Assembly (NCBI GenBank): GCA_016721765.1
Contig: JADKHO010000001.1
Coordinates: forward strand, 558,001 to 622,000
Origin: Bacteroidota bacterium
Lineage (GTDB): Bacteria; Bacteroidota; Bacteroidia; UBA4408
Reading direction: 5' to 3'
DNA length: 64,000 bases
In this document: positions 38,801 to 47,800 of the stretch, in pieces
Layout of the letters: every line of letters starts with the position of its first letter
Numbering within the stretch: the first letter of the stretch is position 1
Notes under the pieces: generated by a model
Told to the model about the DNA's origin: nothing
Seen by the model: the letters and a program-made list of their open reading frames with translations, nothing else
Database searches by the model: none
Made by a program: the position numbers and the translations under genes

Positions 38801-41800
38801 ATGCTAGTGGAAGTTCAGTGACTACTCCAATTAGTATTAGAGGTATTTACCGACAAGCTACCAGCGGAACGCATAATATTTATCATAATTCAGTATACGT
38901 TGGCGGAACCGGAGTTTTAAATGGTCAGCCGGCATTGTTAAGTAGCGCTTACTACAGAGCAGGCACAGCAACCGCTGAAAATGTAAAAAACAATATTTTT
39001 GTAAACGAGCGCGCAAATACAAGCGGCAGCATGAAACACTATGCTGTTTACTTGGGGGCTAACACTGCATTATCATTAGATTACAACCTCTATTTTAATG
39101 CCCCTTCTGCAACCAATTTCATCGGATTTAATGCGGGCGATGTTCCTAATTATATTGCCGGATGGGTTAGTGGTGATATAAATAGTCGTGTACCAACTTC
39201 ATTTAATGATATTGGGTTCTTAAATGCAACAGGTAATGCGGCAGCTGTTAATTTGCACATTAATGCTGTAACGGCTTCTGATGTTGAAAGCAGTGGAACA
39301 CTAATAGCAACTGTAACGCAAGATTACGATGGAGAAACCCGTAGTGCTTTTAGCCCAACAGATATTGGTGCAGATGCCGGAAATTTTATTCAACACGTTT
39401 GTGATAACACAACTGTAGCAGGAACAATTAGTGGTGGTGCTTCAGCGCTTTGTTTAAGCGGAACAGCAAATTTAGCTGTTATTGGTAACACTAACTTACC
39501 GGGTATTAGTTATGCATGGAAGAGCTCATTAACTTCCGGTAGCGGATATGCTCCGGTAGTAGGTGGAACAGTTGGAACACCTGCAACAACCTACATCACT
39601 CCTACTTTAACACAAACTACCTACTATATTTGTGAAGTAACTTGTTCAAATGGTGGTGGAACTACAGTAGCAACACCTGAAAAGGCAGTTATTGTAAACG
39701 ACCCACAAGTACAATTACCTGTAACCGATGGTACCAATTGTGGACCTGGAACAGTTACTTTAACTGCTGCTCCTTCGTCCGCTCCAGCCTCAGCCGGTGC
39801 TTCTTTATCTTGGTATGCTGCTGCCTCAGGTGGTTCTCCTCTTGGAAGCTTTCCTTACGCTGCAATTGCAACTACCGGTTACAACAACGATATAGTTGCG
39901 GATGGAGTTGGTGTTACAAATACTATTTCAACTGGAACTTTGCCGGGAGTTACTCAACCAACTGTAGGTGTAGATGGAGGTGGTTATGTATTAATTGCAC
40001 CTGATTACCAATGGTATTCAGGTAGTACATTACCAACTTGCTCTTTACCTGCCGGTGGTGTTATTGCAAGTTCTTTAACTTCAGGGTTAAATTATCAAAT
40101 GCAAAGTTATACCGGAAATAATGCATTAACAATTGCAAGTAATACTTTTAGCGGTTCAGTATATCCTACTACTGGAACATTAAGTTTATCCACTCCTGCA
40201 AGTTATGCAACACTAAAAGTATTGTATGAATCAGTTTTATGGAATGCTGCAACACTAACAGCAACTGTAAACTTTACGGATGCTAGCACTCAAGTTATTT
40301 CAGGAATTACCTTCCCTAACTGGTTTGATGCCGCTTCAAAAGCTTATACACCTAGTATTTCCAGAGCTCAAAATACCGCACCTGGAGATCCGGATGCTTG
40401 TGGATCAGGTCCCTACTTGTTTGAAATGAATTTGGCATTAAATGCTGCTAATTACCAAAAACAAGTTCAGAGCATTACGTTCAGCTATTCAGCTGCTGTA
40501 GGCACAAATGCCGGTACAGTTGATTATGTTCATATACTTGCATTGGGTGGTAATCCTCCTCCTTATACAAATACCTTTACAACACCTCCAATTTTAACTT
40601 CAACGACTTATTATATTCAAGCAACAATTGGAACATGTAACAGCACTACCAGAACACCAATAAATGCAACCATAACAACAGGTGCAGCTTTAACAGTAAC
40701 TGCTAATCAATCCGTGTGTGTGGATGGTATTGCAACTATTCAAGTTACTTCTAACACAGCTGATTACACAACCTATGATTGGTCGCCTATTACAAACTTG
40801 TATACTGATGCTGCTGCAACAATAGCTTATACAGGTACAGGTAATCCAACTACTGTTTATTTAAAAACATCCACCGCCGGAAGTAATCCTATAACTTTAA
40901 ATGTTACCGGCTTTGGATGTACTAACCTTGCAACATCAACAGTAACGGTTGATGCTTATCCTGTTATCTTCTCCGCAGATGCTAATCCAGCTACGATATG
41001 TGCCGGACAAACTTCAACTTTAACTGCGCTATCTAGCACAATAGGAAATTTACCAGTTACAATGGGAACTGGTACAACTACCTCAGCAGGGGGTGCATTT
41101 TTACCACTTTACCGAACATATGAAGGAGCGCGTCACCAATATCTTTACTCACAAGCAGAATTAGCAGCAGCTGGATTTGTTGCTGGTGATTTCACTTCTT
41201 TAACTATACCGCTTTCTGTAGCTGCTTCAGTTAATTTTGATTTATTTACCATTCGAATGGCAAATACCAATTCTGCTGCTTTAACAACAACATTTGAAGT
41301 TCCTTCCCAATTTTATCGTGTGTATCGAAACCCAAGCTTTACACCTTCGGTTGGAAACAATGTATTTGCATTCACCACGCCTTTCCCTTGGAATGGGACC
41401 TCAAATATCTTGATTGATATAAGCTTTGATAATGATTCAACAGGAACATGTTCAGGATGTTGGGGCAGCAGTGTAACTCAAACATACACCACAACAGCAT
41501 TTGCGTCAGCATCAGAAACACACCAAGATAATCTTTTAAGTGCTCCGAGAGACATTAAAAGTTATGCAACAACTACTACCGGAGTAGCAGGAAGCGTTGT
41601 ATCGACACGTCCTAATTTTATACTCACTGGGCCTGCGCAAACATTAGGAGCAGGAACTTATAATTGGCAATGGAACCCGGGTGCTGTTAATAGTAATATT
41701 ACAACTGTAAGCCCAAGTAGCACTACAATTTATACCGTGTCCGCAACTACTCCGATTTCAGGTTGTACATCTTCAACAACCACAAGTATCAGTGTAAATC

Positions 41801-44800
41801 CATTACCATTAGCACCAACAGCATCAGCTCCTTCTGACCAATGTGGTATTGCAATTCCGGGAGTTTCAGTGAGTTCTAATTCAGGATTAGTTGGACCTCA
41901 GTTTACATGGTATTCGGCGCTAACAAATGGAACACTATTACAAACACCTCCATTAGGAGCATTGCAGAATTACTATACCAATGATTTTACTTCGGCTACC
42001 TTATCAAATTCATCTGTAGCTGGAGCTGCAGCAATTAGTGGAGGGGCACTTTATTTACAAACAACTAATCCTAACACCGGTGGTGCATTAACGGTAAATG
42101 CAAGTGGAGTAAACTCAACATTATATCAAACCAATTTTGATTTGTCCTTAACTTCTTTGGCTGCTTCAATGGCCGATGGTTTTAGCTATTCATTTGGGGA
42201 TGATGCTATTCCTTTAAACAATGCAACAACGCCTACTGCAGAACATGGAAGCGGAAGCAAGTTAAGAATTTGCTTTTTGACCTTTAATACGGCAAGTGGT
42301 AGTGATGGAAAAGGTATTTACTTAGGATATGGTGTAAGCGCAGCAACCGGGTTCACAGCAGCTACTCCTGGAATGTTAGGTTATTCAACCAACGTTGCCT
42401 GGATTCCAACAAGCGCTACTACTATAACCAGCGCAGTGAATGTTTCAATTAACGCAGCTGGTCAATTAACCTTAATTGTTGGTGGAACAACCATCTTTAA
42501 CAATGTACAGTTACCGGCAGGTTATTTAAGCGCAGACCGCTCTACTTGGAAACATATTTTCAGCAGCAGAAGCGGTGGTACCGCTGGTGGTTTTGCAATG
42601 GATAATTTAGCTATTCAAGCAAACGATTATGCTGCAGGATATACAACTTATCAAACTGCTATTAATGCTACAACCAATTTTTATGTTTCTGAAAAAAATC
42701 CAACAACGGGTTGCGTAAGTTCTCCACGTGTGCTTGCTGTTGCGAATGTAAGCAATGGAGATGTTGTTGCAGCTGTTGCGCAGGTAGCAAGTTTAAATAT
42801 TACGGAACTTTGTGTGAATAGTACTTTCCAGTTATCCACCTCACAAACCGGACTTAATCTAAACAACTATTCCTATACATGGTCTGCAAACTCTGCCAAT
42901 AGTGGAATTACAGGTACTGTTTCAGGAGGAACATTTTCTTCTCCAACAACCTTGAATATAACACCACTTGCTGCAGGTAGTTATACTTATACTCTAAATT
43001 ATACCGATGGTGTATGCAACGGTTCAACATCTATCAATGTAACCGTTAATTCATTACCAGTTATATCATCCGCAACAGCAAGTGTAAATCCGGTTTGTGC
43101 CGGTACCTCTTCCACACTAACTGCATTAAGTATTATTGGAGGTGTATTTAATGCAAATGTTGGTACCCAAACTACTACATTAAGTACAACAGGAAGTCCT
43201 TATCGCTCTGGTGCAGGAAGTGGAACACAAGTTAAAAGTCAATATATATATACTGCCGCAGAATTGACTGCTGCAGGACTAACAGCAGGTCCTATTGATA
43301 ATATTGGTTTTACAACTACTACCACAACCGGTACAATAATTAATTTTCAAATTGACTTAGCAAGCACTAATACTTCGGTTCTCACAACAACCTTTCAAAC
43401 AACTCCTGCAACAACTGTATTCACTCAAGCATCTTTTACTCCTGCAGTTGGTTTAAATATTCATACATTTAATGCAGGTACCTTCACATGGGATGGTATT
43501 TCAAACATTTTGGTAAATGTTTGTCAGCAGAATTCCGTATTAGGAACTTCAACCACCGCAGCCTTTACACCTGCTTCACTTTCAAATTGTCAAACTACAG
43601 GTACTACAGCATGCGCGACTGCCACTACAGGCACAACTTCAGCTGCAAAGCCAATTATAAGATTTGGACGCTTACAAATAGATAATACTGCAGCGCTTAA
43701 TTGGCAGTGGAATCCAGGTGCATTGAGTGGTAATGTTGTTTCGGTTTCTCCTGGGATTACTACCATTTATACTGTAAGTGCTACTAACCCAACTACCCAG
43801 TGTTCGAACGTGGCAACTTTAACTTTGAATGTAGATCCATTACCAAGTGCTCCAACATCGCCTGGATCATCTCATTGTGGTGATAACCTTCCAACTGCAG
43901 TGGTAACCTCAACAAGTGGTTTACCAACACCTACATTTAAATGGTATGATGCTTTAACTGGCGGTAATTTAGTACAAACATCTACTTCACCTACCTATTT
44001 GAGTTCACTCGCTAGCAGCACAACTTTTTATGTAACAGAAGTAGGAGCTAGTGGTTGCGAAAGTTCACCAAGAACGCCGGTTGTAATTACGGTTACTCCT
44101 GCTGATCCAATTGCAATTACTGCGGTATCGGCATCTTGTATTGGTAATGCAATCTCTTTTGTTGCAGCTAAAACAAGCGGTACTACTCAAAACTATACCT
44201 ACACCTGGTCTGCCACTCCTTTAGTAGGAAGTGGTATTAGCGGCACGCAAACCGGTGCTAACCAAAGTTTCACCCCAACCGTTGCCGGAAATTACATTTA
44301 CAGTGTGCTAGGAGTGGATGGAATTTGCTCTACATTAGCTACGAAAACAGTTGGCGTATATAGCGGAATCACAGGAAGTGCAGTAGGTACACAACCTACC
44401 AGTTGTTTAAATCCAACCGGTTTAATTACACCAACCGTTAGTGGAGCAGGAACAGTTGTGAATAATAACTTCACAAGCTCCACTTTACCTGCTAATATGA
44501 CTTCAGACGGTGCTGATTTTGCAATTACCGGTGGTCAAATGCAATTTACACCTAGCGTTGCAGGTAAAAAAGGAGGCGTTTTGATTACTAACCCAACAGG
44601 CTTAGCCAATAACGATTTCCAAATTGATTTTGATATGATTACCACACCAGGAAGTACCTCTCCAGCTGATGGATTTAGCTATAGCTATGGTCCCGATGTA
44701 GTTGCTTTGCCAACCGGTTTAGGAAGTTCAACCGTTGGAACTACTGTGGCGCCTAACACCACAAATCCTGAAAATGGAAGCGGCGTAGGTTTAAAATTAG

Positions 44801-47800
44801 GCTTTGATGCCTATGGAAATGGTTCCAACACTGCGGGTATTTACTTAATGTATAACTGCCCAATCTGGAACCAGATTCCAAGCAGTACTGGTGTATTATT
44901 CTATACAGCAAATACAACTTGGAGAGCTACAACAACCACAGGTGCTTCTACACACATAACCATTACCATCAATAACTTAGGTCAAATTTCGTTGTTTTTG
45001 AATGGCGTTCAAGTAGTTACCAATCAACAATTACCGGCTTCCTATTTAACAGATAACAAAGCAACATGGAAACATGCCTTCTGCGGTAGAACCGGAGCAG
45101 AATTCCAAGGTCACTACATCGACAATTTGTTAATTCAGTATAACAATTTCTACGAATACTCAATTGATAATGGAGCAACTTGGACAACAACTACGCCTAT
45201 TGTTCCACCGGCAGTAGGTACTTACAACGTTCAGTCACGTTATGTAACAGTGCCTGCTTGTGTGGCAAATTTAGGCTCCGTTACCATTGCTCCTCCTGTA
45301 TTTACAACAGCAACTTCAGCAAACTCAATTTGTGCTTTCAGTGGTATGCCAACAATAAGCTTCACCCCATCGTATGCTTTGGCTACGTATCAATGGCAAA
45401 GTTCACCGGCTAGTACCACCAATTGGCAAGACATACCGGGAGCCACAAATGCTACCTATGTGCCAGGATCTGGCTCGTTACTCGTAAATACTAAATTCAG
45501 ATGTAAAATTTATTGTATCGGTATTGAAATAGCAGGTTCTCCAACTGTTCCGGTTACTGTAAATGTAAATGTTCCGGCTGTTGCCTCAACATTAGCAGGT
45601 ACACGTTGTGGAACGGGAACAGTAAATCTTTCTGCAACACCATCAGCCGGTGCTAGTATTAAATGGTATACTACTCCAACCGGTGGTACTGCAACTGCAG
45701 GAAGTTCGTATACAACTCCTGTATTGTCAGGAACACCGGGTGTAACTCCTTTCTATGCATCTGCATCTATTGGTGCAAGTGGTTCATCAACAACAGGCAT
45801 GCCTGCAGCATTAGGAACTGCCACATCTGGAGCAGGTACAACCAACTTCGGATTAGTGTTTGATGCTTTGTCGTCCTTTACATTGAGTTCAGTTACTGTT
45901 TATCCTGTAAGTGCTTCAAGTGCTGCAGGTACCGTAACCATCGACATTATTAATAGCTCAGGAACAGTATTAAATACTGTAACTGCAAATGTGGTGGGTA
46001 GCCCTGCTGCAACTCCATTACCAACAGTTATTAATTGTAACTTCAGTATTGCTGCCGGAACTAATCTTAAAATGCGTCCTGCCTTTACCGGAATCACAGG
46101 CTTGCTATTTGAAGCTGCGGCCTCAGCTCCGGGAGGCAATTATGGATTCCCTTATGTAGTGCCTGGTGTTGTTTCAATTAACTCAGGAACGCTTACAGCT
46201 GCTCCAACAAATACTGCCAGACTTGATCTTTACTATTATTTCTACAATTGGGTAATTGGCGGTGGAAGCTGCGAAAGCAATAGAACAACTGTTAATGCTA
46301 CAGTAACTCTTGCGCCTGCACTTACATCGGTTACTGCAACTCCTCCAAATTTATGTGGCGGTGTATCAACCAATTTGGTTGCTACCAGTGGCAATTCAAA
46401 TTATTCATATGAATGGACTCCAGGAAATTTAATTGGTAGCAGTGTAACTGTTTCTCCAAATAGTTCAACTACGTATTCAGTTACAGCAACCGATAATATT
46501 TCTGGATGTGTTAATTCAGGAACTGTTAGTGTATTTGTAGATCCATCCTCCGCTGTAACCGTTACAAAAACAGGACCTAATCCAACCTATCCGGGCAACG
46601 TAACAACGATTAATGCATCCGCAGGATTGATTACCGGAACAGTCGGAACATTTGGGTCAGCTACCACTACTTCTACCGCAGGTATCACTCCATTTAATTC
46701 GAATTGGGAGGGAAGCAGAGTACAGTACTTAATTCGTGCAAGTGAATTAACAGCTTTAGGTTTCACAGCCGGTAATTTTAACAGTATGGCTTTCGAAGTT
46801 TCAGCAACCGGAACGGGTACATTTGCACAGAGCGGATTTAACATTAAAATCGGACACTCCAATGCAACAGCAATGACCTCGGTATACGAAACACCTACTG
46901 CCGGATTTACAACAGTATATGGTCCGGTAAATGAACCAGCACCAACAGTTGGTTTAAAAACCTATTTGTTTGGCACACCATTTACATGGGATGGCGTTTC
47001 TAGTGTATTAATTGAAATCTGTCATGATAATGATATAAATGCAAGTTGTGCAAGTTGTTTCAGCAGCAGTTCAACAGTTAGATATACGAATACTGCATAT
47101 AATTCAACCTATGGTCGATATGGCGATAACGTTCAAGCTTGCGGAGTATCTTCAACCAGTGCAGCAACAACTTTTACAAATCGTCCAAACATTACGTTTA
47201 CCTCTGGAGGCGCAGTTACCTTTACATGGGCACCGTTTGCAGATTTGTATACCGACGCCGGTTTAACTTCACCATATACCGGTGCACCTGCAACAGCAAC
47301 AACTGTTTATGCAACACCAAGTACAACAACTGCATACACTGCAACATCGACTACTAGTTTTGGAGCTTGCGGATTTACGAGTGGTAATACAACTGTTAAT
47401 GTAATTACAACTCCTCCTGCTTGTCCGGCAACTGTAACAGTTAGCAATAGTAGCTGCTATACCACCGCTTCATTAAGCTGGACACCAGTGCCACTTTACG
47501 CAGATGGTTACTATATATATGTAGCTAAGGATAACCCAATGACTGATTTTGTTTTCTATCAAACATCAGTGGGCTTGGCAACAACATTTAGTTTAGGGGT
47601 ATTAACTCCAAATACTACCTATTATTATATGGTTGCACCTTATAACGTAAATGGTGAAAGCGTATGTTCTATTGGTCAATTTACAACCGGCGCGTCTCAA
47701 GATGCATACCCATCGGTTGCATTACTTGCACCTCCAACACCGGCAGTTACTTATGTATTGAATGGTGAGAACACCACACCACCGTTAATGCCTTGCGGTG

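Noticed and set aside
30700..39400. Repeated short phrases as a possible CRISPR array or tandem DNA repeat
   Set aside because: The repetition is at protein level with varied spacing and codons inside one open frame. There are no constant-length spacers.
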